Notes: generated from the sequence alone by a model not told the origin. Counted from the first letter of the stretch, positions 44,249 to 53,911 are shown. The stretch: DNA of 64,000 bases from Streptomyces iakyrus (GCF_000717055.1 NZ_JNXI01000037.1:62001-126000); one strand, 5' to 3'. A program made the numbers and translations.

Positions 44249-45285
44249 CAGCTCCTCCTCGCGATCACCGCCAAGTCCGGGAAGTCGGTTACGACCGCAT
44301 CGACCCCCATGCGGTAGTACAGCGCGTATTCCGCGAACGCGTCCCCGAAATCGTTCGCTCCGCTCCCGCGCCGGAACCGCTCCGGCAGGAACTGGTTCTC
44401 CGCGCGGAAGGTGTACGGCCCGATCCGCAGCCCCGCCGCATGCGCGTCCGCGACGAGCGTCGTGCCCGCCACCGAGGACTTGTCAGGCCCGATCCAGTCC
44501 GCGTACTGAGCGATCCCCGCCAGCCCCGCCGGCGTCATCATGTCCCGGTAGGTCACCGAGGGCAGGTCGTAGGGTCCGCCCGTCGTCCCCAGCGCCTGCC
44601 ACAGGGGCACGTCCAGATCCGTCATGCGCCGCAGGCTCGTCGGTTCGAAGGACTGCACGACGCACTCGCGCCGCCCCAGCCGGTTGCGGCGGATCGCGGC
44701 CGCCAGCTTCGGCTCCAACGGCAGTCCGATCGAGCGGAAGTACGTGGGGTGCTTGGTCTCCGGGAAGACCGCGATCGTGCGGCCGTGCTCCCGCGACAGC
44801 TTCCGCGCCAGGTCCACGACCTCCTGGAAGGTCATGATTTCCGCACGCCCGTCGAAGACGGTGTTGCGGTTGCGGACCGCGGGCAGCCGCTCCACCGCCC
44901 GCAGCGTCTTCAGCTCGGCCAGCGTGAAGTCCTCCGTGAACCAGCCGGTCACCTGCCGCCCGTCGACCGTCTTCGTCGTCCGGCGGTCCGCGAACTCCGG
45001 GTGGCGGGCCACGTCGGTCGTCTGGGAAATCTCGTTCTCGTGCCGGACCACCAGCACATGGTCCTTCGTCGGCACCAGGTCCGGTTCGATCCAGTCGGCG
45101 CCCGTCTGCACGGCGTACGTGTAGGAGGGGGCCGTGTGCTCCGGGCGCCAGCCGGCCGCACCGCGGTGGCCGATGACGACCGGGCCGCCGCCCGTGCGGG
45201 GCCCGGCCGCCGCCGGGCCCGCCGTGGCGGCTGCGCCGGTTCCCGCGGCCGCCGCGAGCAGGAGGGATCTCCGTCCGAGTTGCAT
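44248..45285 (-). CDS. Exported glycerophosphodiester phosphodiesterase
   Basis: A 345-residue GDPD-family enzyme. ATG 45285 has GAGGAG 4 nt upstream and opens a twin-arginine-like signal peptide (MQLGRRSLLLAAAAGTG, Ala-rich). The catalytic motifs are GHRGAAGWRPEHT (His, Arg and Glu), DWIEPDLV (Glu and Asp metal ligands) and VVRHENEI, where the usual Asp after His is Glu. It hydrolyses glycerophosphodiesters to glycerol phosphate and an alcohol outside the membrane. It lies 26 nt after the EryA-like kinase gene, so it may be part of the polyol operon and feed it. Confidence 0.9.
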   Translation of the reverse strand: MQLGRRSLLLAAAAGTGAAATAGPAAAGPRTGGGPVVIGHRGAAGWRPEHTAPSYTYAVQTGADWIEPDLVPTKDHVLVVRHENEISQTTDVARHPEFADRRTTKTVDGRQVTGWFTEDFTLAELKTLRAVERLPAVRNRNTVFDGRAEIMTFQEVVDLARKLSREHGRTIAVFPETKHPTYFRSIGLPLEPKLAAAIRRNRLGRRECVVQSFEPTSLRRMTDLDVPLWQALGTTGGPYDLPSVTYRDMMTPAGLAGIAQYADWIGPDKSSVAGTTLVADAHAAGLRIGPYTFRAENQFLPERFRRGSGANDFGDAFAEYALYYRMGVDAVVTDFPDLAVIARRS

Positions 45286-45311
45286 AGGACTCCTCTTCGT
45301 CGACACCAGGT

Positions 45312-46736
45312 TCACTTCCGTGCCCGGGCCCGTGCCCCGGCCAGCCGGTCCAGGTGCTCCTCGTAGCCCCTGGTGTAGAACGCGGCCCGCTCCGGGTCCG
45401 GCTCGACGACCGCCGTCGGTCGCGTCCACTCCTCCGCGTCCAGCGGCACCCCGTACCGCTCGGCCGCCGCCAGGACCGCGCCCCGCGCGCCCACCTCGCC
45501 CTCCACGACCCGCAACGGCCGCCCGAGCACATCGGCCAGCAGCCGCATCCAGGCGGAGCTGCGGGTGCCGCCGCCGCACACGGCCAGGCTCCCGGTGAGG
45601 CCCGCCGCCGCCAGGCAGTGCCGGGCCGCGTACCCGATGCCCTCGCAGGTGGCGCGGACCAGATCACCCCGGCCCGACTCCAGGGACACGCCCGTGAGTT
45701 CGGCGCGCAGGCGCGGTTCGACGAAGGGGGCGCGTTCACCGGAGGGCGCGAAGTACGGCAGCACCCGGACGCCGTTCGCGCCCGGCGGCGTCCCGGCCAG
45801 CAGGCCGTCCACCTCGTCGTGCCGCACGCCCGTCGTCGACAGCACCCAGTCCAGCGCTGCCGTGCCGACCATGGCGGGCATGGCGCGCAGCCAGTGCCCG
45901 GGCCGGTCCGTGGAGATGTACAGGCCGGCCGGTTCGCCGGTCAGGTCGAGCTCGGTGGTGGCGACCAGACTGGCCAGACAGGTGCCGACGATCAGCAGAC
46001 CGTCCCCCGGGGACGTCACCCCGGCGCCCAGCGCGCAGGCCGGCAGGTCGTAGGGCCCGTTCGCGATCCGGGTCCCGGGCGGCAGGCCCTCGCCTCGCGC
46101 CCCGGCCGTCGCGACCGGGTCGCTGACCGGGGCGAGCAGCCCCCTGCGGTGCGCCAGCCCCAGCAGTTCGACGACCCGGTTGTCGTACGTCCGGGTCCGC
46201 GGGTCCAGGAACGGCATCGACGCGTCCGACACATCCGTCGTCGGGCCGGCGCCGGTCAGCCGCTGGAACACCATGTCCTTGCAGTACAGGGCGGCCTTCG
46301 CGGCATCCAGGGCCTTCGGTTCGTGACGTTCGAGCCACGCCAGCAGCGGGCCCGGGGAGCCCGGGAACATCGCGCCGCCGGTCCGCCGGAACACCGTCTC
46401 GAAGGTGCCGTCCGCCAGCCACCGGTCGACCAGTTGGTGCGCCCGCCCGTCCATCCAGGAGGCGGCCGGCCGCACCGGCCGCCCCTCGCCGTCGACCAGC
46501 CACACCCCGTCGCCCTGCCCCGTGAGCCCGGCCAGCTCGACGGGCTCCGCCACGGCGGAGGTCAGCGCTTCGAGCACCGCGACGACCTCCCCGTACACCT
46601 CCTCCATGTCCTGTTCGACCAGCCCGCCGTGCAGTTCCAGGCCCACCGGGCGTGACTCCACCGCCAGTTGGCGGCCCATGGCGTCGAAGGCCGCCGCCTT
46701 GACCATGGACGTGCCCACGTCGATCCCCACGTACAT
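45312..46736 (-). CDS. FGGY-family carbohydrate kinase (erythritol-kinase-like)
   Basis: A 474-residue kinase with two ASKHA domains. The first phosphate loop is VGIDVGTSMVKAAAFD. GLTGQGDGVWLVDG, CKDMVFQRLTG and PASWMDGRA-like segments resemble erythritol kinase (EryA); the second domain has VCGGGTRSSAWMRLLADVLGRP. ATG 46736 has GGGAGG upstream. It lies 18 nt after the dehydrogenase gene. The EryA-like features plus the two-ATPase transporter suggest a polyol or a tetritol/pentitol as substrate. The assignment is by recalled similarity, so substrate confidence is low. Confidence 0.85.
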   Translation of the reverse strand: MYVGIDVGTSMVKAAAFDAMGRQLAVESRPVGLELHGGLVEQDMEEVYGEVVAVLEALTSAVAEPVELAGLTGQGDGVWLVDGEGRPVRPAASWMDGRAHQLVDRWLADGTFETVFRRTGGAMFPGSPGPLLAWLERHEPKALDAAKAALYCKDMVFQRLTGAGPTTDVSDASMPFLDPRTRTYDNRVVELLGLAHRRGLLAPVSDPVATAGARGEGLPPGTRIANGPYDLPACALGAGVTSPGDGLLIVGTCLASLVATTELDLTGEPAGLYISTDRPGHWLRAMPAMVGTAALDWVLSTTGVRHDEVDGLLAGTPPGANGVRVLPYFAPSGERAPFVEPRLRAELTGVSLESGRGDLVRATCEGIGYAARHCLAAAGLTGSLAVCGGGTRSSAWMRLLADVLGRPLRVVEGEVGARGAVLAAAERYGVPLDAEEWTRPTAVVEPDPERAAFYTRGYEEHLDRLAGARARARK

Positions 46737-46754
46737 GCGGCTTTCCTCCCGGTC

Positions 46755-47786
46755 TCAGGTCAGGCAGTGCGCGAGCGGCTCCCCGCGCACCCAGCGGCCC
46801 ACCTCTTCGGCGGCGATCCGGGCGGCCTTCTCCGCGACCGCGCGCGACGCCCCGCCCAGGTGGGGGGTGAGGACCACGTGGTCGGCGAGTCCCAGCAGCC
46901 GGGACTGCGCCGGCAGCGGTTCGCGTTCGTAGGTGTCCAGCGCCGCCGCCGACACCCGGCCGCTCTCCAGCGCGTCGCACAGCGCGCCCTCGTCCACCAG
47001 CGGTCCCCGGGCCACGTTCACCACCACCGCGCCGGACGGCAGCAGCCCCAGCTCACGGGCGCCGATCAGCCCCCGCGTCTCGGGTGTGAGCCGGGCGTGC
47101 AGGGTGATCACCCGGGAGCGGCGCAGGAGGTCGTCGAGCGAGGTCACGCGCAGGCCGTGGATCTCGCCGTGCACATACGGGTCGTAGACCATCACCCGGG
47201 CCCCGAAGGCGCACAGCACGCGCGCGACCCGGCTGCCGACGGCCCCGTACCCGACCAGGCCGACAGGCAGGTCCTCCAGCTCCAGTCCGCTGCGCTCGTA
47301 CGTGTAGTACGTCGCCCCCTCCCAGCTGCCCCGCCCGGCGAGCGGTGCGTGGGCCTGGGGGATGCGGCGCAGGGCCGCCAGCATCATGCCGACGGTGAAC
47401 TCGGCGGTGGCAGCGGCGTTGCGGCCCGGCGCGAAGCACACCCGCACGTCACGGTTCTTCGCCGCGTCCAGGTTGACGTTGACCGGCCCGCCCCGGCAGA
47501 CCACGACCAGCCTCAGGTCCGGGCAGGCGGCGAGGACTTTCCCGGTGACCGGTCCCATCTGGGTGACCAGCACCTGCGCCCCGGCCAGCGCCTCGATCAG
47601 CTCGTCCTCGGCGTCACTGGCCTCCTGCACCTCGGCGACCGGCCCGAACGGCTCCAGCGGCCACCCGAGCCGCACTTCGCGGACGTCGGCCCGCTCCACC
47701 TCGTGCTCCACCGCCCGCGTGATCAGGGACGGCAGGACGAAGTGGTCGCCGGCGGCCACGACACGCACGCTGTTTCCGTCAGTCAT
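46755..47786 (-). CDS. D-isomer-specific 2-hydroxyacid dehydrogenase
   Basis: A 343-residue NAD(P)-dependent enzyme. The Rossmann motif VGLVGYGAVGSRVARVL, ending at the Asp of VYDP, is at ~170-200. The catalytic triad is Arg (VNVARGPLVD), Glu (DTYEREPL) and His (TPHLGGAS). It is of the phosphoglycerate-dehydrogenase/glyoxylate-reductase group. The ATG overlaps the ATPase stop by 4 bp. Within the operon it may oxidise or reduce a sugar acid derived from the imported polyol; the substrate is not deducible. Confidence 0.9.
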   Translation of the reverse strand: MTDGNSVRVVAAGDHFVLPSLITRAVEHEVERADVREVRLGWPLEPFGPVAEVQEASDAEDELIEALAGAQVLVTQMGPVTGKVLAACPDLRLVVVCRGGPVNVNLDAAKNRDVRVCFAPGRNAAATAEFTVGMMLAALRRIPQAHAPLAGRGSWEGATYYTYERSGLELEDLPVGLVGYGAVGSRVARVLCAFGARVMVYDPYVHGEIHGLRVTSLDDLLRRSRVITLHARLTPETRGLIGARELGLLPSGAVVVNVARGPLVDEGALCDALESGRVSAAALDTYEREPLPAQSRLLGLADHVVLTPHLGGASRAVAEKAARIAAEEVGRWVRGEPLAHCLT

Positions 47787-48871
47787 CGCAGGGCCTCCCC
47801 TGACTCGGCGTCGAAGACATGGGTGTGCTGCGGGTCGGCGGTCACCCGGACCCGGTCGTCGTGGGCGAGCCGCACCTCGGGGTCGGTGAGGACGACCAGA
47901 TGCCGTTCGACGCCGTCCAGGGCGAGGGTCGCCAGGCCCGACTCCAGGAGTGGTTCATGGGCGACGACCCGGGCGGGCAGGCCGTCTTCGGCGGTGAGCC
48001 GGACGTCCTCGGGGCGGATGCCGACCACCACCTCCCGCCCCCGGTCCACCGGCACGGGCAGGGCGACCCGCACCGTGTCGGAGAGGCGGGCGTGGCCGTC
48101 GCCGCCGGAGATGCCGGGCAGCAGGGTGATCGCGGGTTCACCGACGAAGTCCGCGACGAACACGTTGGCCGGGCTGTCGTAGATCTCGTAGGGGGTGCCG
48201 AGCTGCTGGATGACGCCGTCCTTCATCACGGCGATCCGGTCGGCGAGCGAGAGGGCCTCCTCCTGGTCGTGGGTGACCAGGATGGTGGTGTGGCCCAAGT
48301 CCTTCTGGATGCGTTTGAGTTCGCGGCGGGTGGAGTCACGCTGGGCCGCGTCCAGGTGGGAGAGCGGCTCGTCGAGGAGCAGGACGTCGGGTTCGCGGAT
48401 CAGGGCCCGGGCCAGGGAGACGCGCTGCTTCTGGCCGCTGGACAGGCCGGCCGGGCGGGCGTCGAGCAGGTCGGTCAGGCCCACCCGCTCGGCGATGTCC
48501 TTCACCTTGCGCTCGACGTCGCCCCTGGAACGGCGGGCGGCCCCCCGCCGGGCCTTCAGCCCGAACGCAAGGTTCTCCGCGACCGACAGCGGCGGATACA
48601 GCGCGTAGTTCTCGAACGCCACCCCGATGTTCCGCTGCTGGGCGGGCCGTTCGACGACCGACGCCCCACCGACGAGGATGTCCCCGCCGGTGACGGACTC
48701 CAGACCGGCGATCATCCGTAAGGTGGTCGACTTGCCGCATCCGGACGGCCCGAGCAGCCCGAGCAGCTCCCCGGACCGCAACGTCAGATCGATTCCGCGG
48801 ACGGCCTCCACCCCTGGCCGCCCCCGCGACCGATAGGTCTTCCGCAGCTCACGTAGCTCCAGTCCCGTCAT
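47783..48871 (-). CDS. ABC transporter ATPase 1 (UgpC/MalK-like)
   Basis: A 362-residue ATPase with Walker A GPSGCGKST, Q-loop region AFENYALYPPL, signature LSSGQKQRVSLAR, Walker B VLLLDEP and H-loop VTHDQEEA. A C-terminal TOBE domain (~240-355) contains VVVGIRPEDVRL. The signature has Ser-Ser-Gly-Gln where LSGGQ is usual. Its start overlaps the DeoR gene by 23 bp. It is the second ATPase of the locus; see the gene at 49670. Confidence 0.92.
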   Translation of the reverse strand: MTGLELRELRKTYRSRGRPGVEAVRGIDLTLRSGELLGLLGPSGCGKSTTLRMIAGLESVTGGDILVGGASVVERPAQQRNIGVAFENYALYPPLSVAENLAFGLKARRGAARRSRGDVERKVKDIAERVGLTDLLDARPAGLSSGQKQRVSLARALIREPDVLLLDEPLSHLDAAQRDSTRRELKRIQKDLGHTTILVTHDQEEALSLADRIAVMKDGVIQQLGTPYEIYDSPANVFVADFVGEPAITLLPGISGGDGHARLSDTVRVALPVPVDRGREVVVGIRPEDVRLTAEDGLPARVVAHEPLLESGLATLALDGVERHLVVLTDPEVRLAHDDRVRVTADPQHTHVFDAESGEALR

Positions 48872-49673
48872 GGCCGCCCTTCATCGCGCAAACCTCGTAA
48901 CGGACCTTGTGTTCGTCCAGATCCCGCAGTGCCTCCGGCGACGCCCCGTCGTCGACGAGGAGCGTGTCGAAGCGGGACAGCGGGACGACCCGGTGCAGGG
49001 CGACCCGGCCGAGCTTGGTGTGGTCGATCAGCAGGACGTTCCGTGCCGCCGCGTCGAGCATCGCCCGCTTCACCGACACGATGTGCTGCTCCTGGTGGTA
49101 GGCGTAACCCCCGTGCACGGCCGACGTCGACGCGAAGCACACGTCCACCCGCAGCTGCTCGACCGCCTCCACGCACGACACCCCGAGGAACGAGGAGTGC
49201 AGCGGGTCGTAGTCGCCGCCGAGCGCCATCAGGTGGATGCCCCGCTGGCCGGACAGCAGGTTGATCGCCTCCAGGAAGTTGGTGACGACCGTCAGCGGTG
49301 TGATCTCGGCCGTGCGCAGCCGCCTGGCTATCTCCAGTGTGGACGTCGAGTCGTCCAGCAGGATCGCCATCCCGGGCTCCACCCACCGCAGCGCGTGCTC
49401 GGCGACGGCGGCCTTCTCGGCGCGCATGGTCTTCAGCCGGTACTGCACGTTCGACTCGAAGACCCCGGACGGCTGCGCGGTCACCCCGCCGCGGAACTTC
49501 CGTACGATGCCCTGCCGTTCGAGCTCGTCGAGGTCACGGTGGATGGTCATCAGGCTCACCCCGAACCGCTCGGCGAGCTCCGCCGCCGTCGCCGAGCCGT
49601 CGGCCAGCACCTGCTCGGCCATGGCCGCCTGCCGTGCCGCGGGCCCCTGCTGTCCACCACTGCTGTTGCTCAT
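48849..49673 (-). CDS. DeoR/GlpR-family transcriptional regulator
   Basis: A 274-residue repressor with an N-terminal helix-turn-helix (TAAELAERFGVSLMTIHRDLDELERQGIVRK, ~29-60) and a C-terminal sugar-phosphate-sensing domain with LDDSTSTLEIARRL, NLLSGQRGIHLMALGG and the closing VLLIDHTKLGRVALHRV. It is embedded in the transporter operon between the two ATPase genes, overlapping both (4 bp and 23 bp). It probably represses the operon from the palindrome at 53912-53938 until a phosphorylated sugar or polyol accumulates. Confidence 0.93.
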   Translation of the reverse strand: MSNSSGGQQGPAARQAAMAEQVLADGSATAAELAERFGVSLMTIHRDLDELERQGIVRKFRGGVTAQPSGVFESNVQYRLKTMRAEKAAVAEHALRWVEPGMAILLDDSTSTLEIARRLRTAEITPLTVVTNFLEAINLLSGQRGIHLMALGGDYDPLHSSFLGVSCVEAVEQLRVDVCFASTSAVHGGYAYHQEQHIVSVKRAMLDAAARNVLLIDHTKLGRVALHRVVPLSRFDTLLVDDGASPEALRDLDEHKVRYEVCAMKGGHDGTGAT

Positions 49674-50761
49674 GACTGCGTCTCTATCCGTCGTCCCGGT
49701 CGCTCCGGCCGGTCGGCCTCGAACAGCAGCAGGTTCTCAGGCCGGACGACGAGCCGTACCGGATCGTCCGGACGAAGGCGCGCCGCGTCCGCCCGCGGGG
49801 CCACCAGCGACACCCGCTGCTCCCCGGTCCCGAGCCGGACGGTGACCTCCACGGACCGGCCGAGCACTTCCGTGACGTACACGGCCCCGGTCAGCCCGTG
49901 GCCCTCGTCTGCGTGCAGGGCGATGTCCCGGGGACGCAGGCCCACCAGTACCTCCGTGCCCGGTGCGGCCTGCGCCCGGACCGGCAGTTCCACACCGCCG
50001 TCCGCGCGCACGCCGCTCTCCGTCACCACGCCCGGCAGCAGATTGATCCGGGGCCGGCCGAAGGCCCGCGCGACCTCCGTGTCGTACGGCTCGTACCAGA
50101 TCTCCTCCCGCGTGCCCGTCTGCACGATCCGGCCCTGACGGATGACCCCGATCCGGTCGCCGAGCGCCAGTGCCTCGACCGAGTCGTGGGTGACGTAGAG
50201 GGTGGTGGTGTGCTGCACGGCCCCGATCGCCTTCAGTTCCGCCCGCATCTGCTGGCGGAGCTTGGCGTCGAGGTGGGAGAGCGGCTCGTCCAGCAGGAAG
50301 GCCCGGGCGGGACGGACCAGGACCCGGCCGAGGGCGACGCGCTGTCGCTGGCCGTTGGACAGCTGACCGACGGGCCGGTCCAGCAGCCCGGAGATGCCGA
50401 GCAGTTCGGCGATCGCGCCGATCCGCTGCCGGGCCTCGGCGGCGGGCAGCCGGTGCCGGGGCGAGCGCAGCGGCGAGGCCAGGTTGTCGTAGGCCGAGCG
50501 GTGCGGATAGAGGGCGTAGCTCTCGAAGCACATCGCCACACCCCGGTCGTACGGCTCGACCCCCCGCATGTCCTCGCCGTCGAGCACGACCGTGCCGGAG
50601 TCGGGCTGTTCGAGCCCGGCGACGGTTTTCAAAGTCGTGGTCTTCCCCGCGCCCGACGGGCCGAGCAGGCAGAAGAACTCGCCCTCCCGCACCTCCAGTT
50701 CGAGCTCGTCGAGCGCGACGGTCTTCCCGTACGCCTTCCGGATCCCGCTGAGCCTGATCAC
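49670..50761 (-). CDS. ABC transporter ATPase 2 (UgpC/MalK-like)
   Basis: A 363-residue ATPase with Walker A GPSGAGKTT, Q-loop CFESYALYPHR, signature LSNGQRQRVALGR, Walker B AFLLDEP and H-loop VTHDSVEA. A C-terminal TOBE domain contains VLVGLRPRDIAL. The signature has Asn where Gly is usual (LSNGQ). GTG 50761 overlaps the permease stop (GTGA). With ATPase 1 it would form a heterodimer driving the two permeases, as in the rhizobial glycerol system GlpSTPQUV (family knowledge). Confidence 0.92.
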   Translation of the reverse strand: MIRLSGIRKAYGKTVALDELELEVREGEFFCLLGPSGAGKTTTLKTVAGLEQPDSGTVVLDGEDMRGVEPYDRGVAMCFESYALYPHRSAYDNLASPLRSPRHRLPAAEARQRIGAIAELLGISGLLDRPVGQLSNGQRQRVALGRVLVRPARAFLLDEPLSHLDAKLRQQMRAELKAIGAVQHTTTLYVTHDSVEALALGDRIGVIRQGRIVQTGTREEIWYEPYDTEVARAFGRPRINLLPGVVTESGVRADGGVELPVRAQAAPGTEVLVGLRPRDIALHADEGHGLTGAVYVTEVLGRSVEVTVRLGTGEQRVSLVAPRADAARLRPDDPVRLVVRPENLLLFEADRPERPGRRIETQS

Positions 50762-51582
50762 GACTTCACCGCCCCGAACGACAGGCCCCGCACCAGGTAC
50801 CGCTGGATCGTCAGCGCCAGCAGCAGTGGCGGTACGACGGACACCAGCGCTGCGGCGGCCGTGAGGTTGTACTTGGGCCGGTCCCCGCCGAGGAACGACA
50901 GCGCGCCCACGGTCACCGTCTGGGCCTCGTTGGAGGTGAGGATCAGCGGGAAGACGAAGTTGTTCCAGGCGAAGATGAACGCCAGCAGCGACACGGCCGC
51001 GATGCCCGGCTTGACCAGCGGGAGCGCCACCTTGAAGAACGCCTGCTTGCGGGTGTAGCCGTCGAGCAGGGCGGCCTGCTCCAGCTCGGGTGTGAGGTCG
51101 GCGAAGTAGGACCGCATGATCCACACGATGAGCGGCAGGGTGACGAGTTGCAGCACCCACACCATGCCGACGTACGTGTCGAACAGACCGAGCTTCTGGT
51201 AGAGCACGAACAGCGGGATGATCACGGTCAGTTCGGGTGCGAAGCGGAACGACAGCAGCGTGAACATCAGGTTCTCGGAGCCCTTGAACCGCCAGCCGGC
51301 CGAGGCGTAGGCGGCCGGCAGCCCCACCACCAGCGACAGCACGACCGCCCCGACCGACACCACCAGGCTGTTGACGAAGAACCGTACGAACGGGATGCCC
51401 TCGCTGTCGCCGAGGACCGTCCGGTAGCCGTCGAGGGTGGGGGAGAAGGAGAAGTACGTGGAGAAGAGCTGGTCGGCCGGCTTCAGCGACAGGATCACCA
51501 TCCAGGCGATCGGGAACAGCGCGAAGACGAAGTAGAGGATCAGGGCGGTGTCGCACAGCCACCCCACCAGGCGTTTCCTCAT
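50758..51582 (-). CDS. Carbohydrate ABC transporter permease 2
   Basis: A 274-residue membrane protein with six predicted TM helices. The EAA loop is ELEQAALLDGYTRKQAFFKVALP (around 180-200). It starts with an ATGA overlap on permease 1 and ends with a GTGA overlap on ATPase 2. It is a MalG/UgpE-type subunit. Confidence 0.93.
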   Translation of the reverse strand: MRKRLVGWLCDTALILYFVFALFPIAWMVILSLKPADQLFSTYFSFSPTLDGYRTVLGDSEGIPFVRFFVNSLVVSVGAVVLSLVVGLPAAYASAGWRFKGSENLMFTLLSFRFAPELTVIIPLFVLYQKLGLFDTYVGMVWVLQLVTLPLIVWIMRSYFADLTPELEQAALLDGYTRKQAFFKVALPLVKPGIAAVSLLAFIFAWNNFVFPLILTSNEAQTVTVGALSFLGGDRPKYNLTAAAALVSVVPPLLLALTIQRYLVRGLSFGAVKS

Positions 51583-52463
51583 GTGGTCACCTCCGCGGCC
51601 TTCCGCTGGATCTTCCCCAGGTGCTTCACCAGCACCATCGCGGCCAGGTAGACCACGGCCCACAGCACGATCGTGTAGCTGATCCCGAAGGAGTACCTCT
51701 GGAAGCGGATGGCTTCGAGGTACGCCCGGATCTGGAGCACCACCGTCGAGTCGCCCGGCCCGCCCTCGGTGAGGGCGTAGATGATGTCGAACACCTTCAG
51801 CGAGTCCATGAACCGGAAGATCACCGCGACCAGCACATAGGGCCACAGCATCGGCAGCGTCAGGCGCCGGAAGGTGTACCACCACCCCGCGCCGTCCACG
51901 GCCGCCGCCTCGAACGGGGAGGTGGGCAGCGACCGCAGACCGGCGAGGGCGAGGATCGCCACGAACGGGGTATAGACCCAGACGTCCACGGCGATCGACG
52001 ACAGCAGCGCGCCCGTCGGGGTGTCGGTCCACTGCACACCGCCCAGGCCGAAGGGCCTCAGCAGGTGGTTGACCACCCCGACCGACGGCTGGAGCATCAG
52101 CTTCCAGATGATCGCCGCGATCACCGGGGCGATCATCAGCGGCAGGATCAGGATCTTCTCCAGCACCCGGCCCAGCAGGGACGAGCGGTGCAGCAGCAGG
52201 GCGACGGCCACGCCGAGCACCGTCTCGGTGAGCGCCGCCCCGACCGCGTACAGCACCGTCACCCACGCCGAGTTCCAGAACGCCTCCTGGGTGAAAACGG
52301 CTCTGTAGTTCTCGAACCGCACCATGTCCGGCTGCGGTTTGCTCGCCGAGAAATCGAACAGCGTGTAGTACAGGCCGAGCCCGAACGGGTAGAGGATCCC
52401 GCAGGTCAGCAGCAGTGCCGGGACGATCAGGAGGTACGGGCGCAGGGTGAGCCGCCACCCCAT
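51579..52463 (-). CDS. Carbohydrate ABC transporter permease 1
   Basis: A 294-residue membrane protein with six predicted TM helices. The N-terminal LRPYLLIVPALLLTCGILYP and the EAA loop SPFEAAAVDGAGWWYTFRRLTLP place it in the MalF/UgpA group. It starts 4 nt after the binding-protein stop and overlaps permease 2. Confidence 0.93.
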   Translation of the reverse strand: MGWRLTLRPYLLIVPALLLTCGILYPFGLGLYYTLFDFSASKPQPDMVRFENYRAVFTQEAFWNSAWVTVLYAVGAALTETVLGVAVALLLHRSSLLGRVLEKILILPLMIAPVIAAIIWKLMLQPSVGVVNHLLRPFGLGGVQWTDTPTGALLSSIAVDVWVYTPFVAILALAGLRSLPTSPFEAAAVDGAGWWYTFRRLTLPMLWPYVLVAVIFRFMDSLKVFDIIYALTEGGPGDSTVVLQIRAYLEAIRFQRYSFGISYTIVLWAVVYLAAMVLVKHLGKIQRKAAEVTT

Positions 52464-52467
52464 CGCT

Positions 52468-53889
52468 CTAGCCCACCTTGCCGGCGAGGTCGTCCGCCAG
52501 CCCGTCCAGCACCGACTTCGCGCCCTTGCCGCCGTAGATCTCCTGGAGGGCCGAGGCCCAGCTGGTCGTCGCGTCGAAGAACTGGGCCTGCGGGGTGAAC
52601 TGGATCTTCGTCTGGTCGACGACCGCCTCGAAGGTCTCCAGGAAGCCCGGCAGGTGCCGCATCTTGTCCTTGTACGCGGCGTCGTCGGCGACGGACTTGC
52701 GCACCGGGTCGATGTGGTTGTGCGTGATCGCGCTCTTGCGCAGGTGCTCCTTGCCGGTGGCCCACTGGAGGAACAGCCAACTGGCGCTCTTCTTCTTGCT
52801 CTTGGCGTTCATGCCGAGCGACCAGATCCACATGTTGGTGGCGAGCGACCCGTCCGGCCCCTTCGGCCCCGGGTGGAAGGCGATCTTCCCGGAGGCGGGA
52901 CTGGCGCCCTTCACCGCCTGGAAGTAGGCGGCCGTGTCGGCGTCGAACAGCATCCCGGCCTTCTTCGCGCCCAGGTCGCTGGAGCACTGGTACCAGGTGT
53001 ACGACGTCCACGACGGCGGTCCGCCCCGCTTGACCATCCGGGCCCAGTCCTCCGTGAAGGCCACGGCCTCGGGGCTGTTCATGGCCGGGGTGAGCTTCCC
53101 GCCGTCGACCGTGAAGTCCTTCAGCCCGTTGCGGGCGTACATCGTCATGAAGCCCGGGTGGATGGTGGCCCAGCTCCGGGAACCGCGCACGGCGATCCCG
53201 TACATGCCGTCGAAGCCCGCGCCCGGCGCCTTGCGCTTGATGGTCCCGGCGAGCTCGGTCAGTTCGTCGAAGGACTCGGCCGGTTTCAGGCCGAGTTTGC
53301 CGAACACCTCGGTGTTGTAGGCGACGACGTTGGTCTCCCACCCCCAGGGCAGCGCGTACTGCCCGCCCTGCCCGAGCGGCGCGCCCGCCTTCAGCGACCA
53401 CTGGTCGGCCTGGAGCAGGTTGGGGAAGAAGTCGGCCTGGTCCCATTCGGCGCCCGTGGCCGCGGAGTTGCGCATCCAGGGCCCGAGGTCCTCCAGCCAG
53501 CCCGGCGGCCCGTACTGCCACACCATGTAGGCGCCGAGCATGAAGACGTCGTAGGAGGCCCGCCCGCTGGACAGGTCCACGGTGAGTTTGTCGAAGTAGT
53601 TGTCCTCGGGGAAGACGTCGTACTCGACCTCGATACCGGTCTTCGCGGTGAACGACTTCAGGTCGGCGATGAGCGCGTCCGTGTACGGGTGCTTGTTGAG
53701 CAGGGCCTTGACGGTGGTGCCCTTCTCCCGCTTCCAGTCGAAGGAACCGGTGACGTCGTCCGCGGCGGAGCCGTCGCTCTTGTCATCGTTGCCGCCGAAG
53801 CCGGCGCCGCAGGCCGTGAGCAACGGGGCGGCCGCCGCCCCGGCGGCGAGGGCGAGGAAGCGCCGGCGGTCGTGCACGTGCGTGTCCAT
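52468..53889 (-). CDS. Sugar/polyol-binding Tat lipoprotein
   Basis: A 473-residue extracellular solute-binding protein. ATG 53889 has GGAGG 5 nt upstream. The signal peptide combines a twin-arginine motif (DRRRFLALAAG) with a lipobox (LTAC), so it is exported folded and then lipidated. The mature domain has TGIEVEYDVFPEDNYFDKLT, SYDVFMLGAYMVWQYG and WGWETNVVAYNTEVF, typical of family-1 binding proteins. It is the first gene of the operon, so promoter and operator lie upstream. Ligand unknown; the operon enzymes suggest a polyol. Confidence 0.92.
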   Translation of the reverse strand: MDTHVHDRRRFLALAAGAAAAPLLTACGAGFGGNDDKSDGSAADDVTGSFDWKREKGTTVKALLNKHPYTDALIADLKSFTAKTGIEVEYDVFPEDNYFDKLTVDLSSGRASYDVFMLGAYMVWQYGPPGWLEDLGPWMRNSAATGAEWDQADFFPNLLQADQWSLKAGAPLGQGGQYALPWGWETNVVAYNTEVFGKLGLKPAESFDELTELAGTIKRKAPGAGFDGMYGIAVRGSRSWATIHPGFMTMYARNGLKDFTVDGGKLTPAMNSPEAVAFTEDWARMVKRGGPPSWTSYTWYQCSSDLGAKKAGMLFDADTAAYFQAVKGASPASGKIAFHPGPKGPDGSLATNMWIWSLGMNAKSKKKSASWLFLQWATGKEHLRKSAITHNHIDPVRKSVADDAAYKDKMRHLPGFLETFEAVVDQTKIQFTPQAQFFDATTSWASALQEIYGGKGAKSVLDGLADDLAGKVG

Positions 53890-53911
53890 CCGTACCTCCG
53901 CGTGGAGCCTG

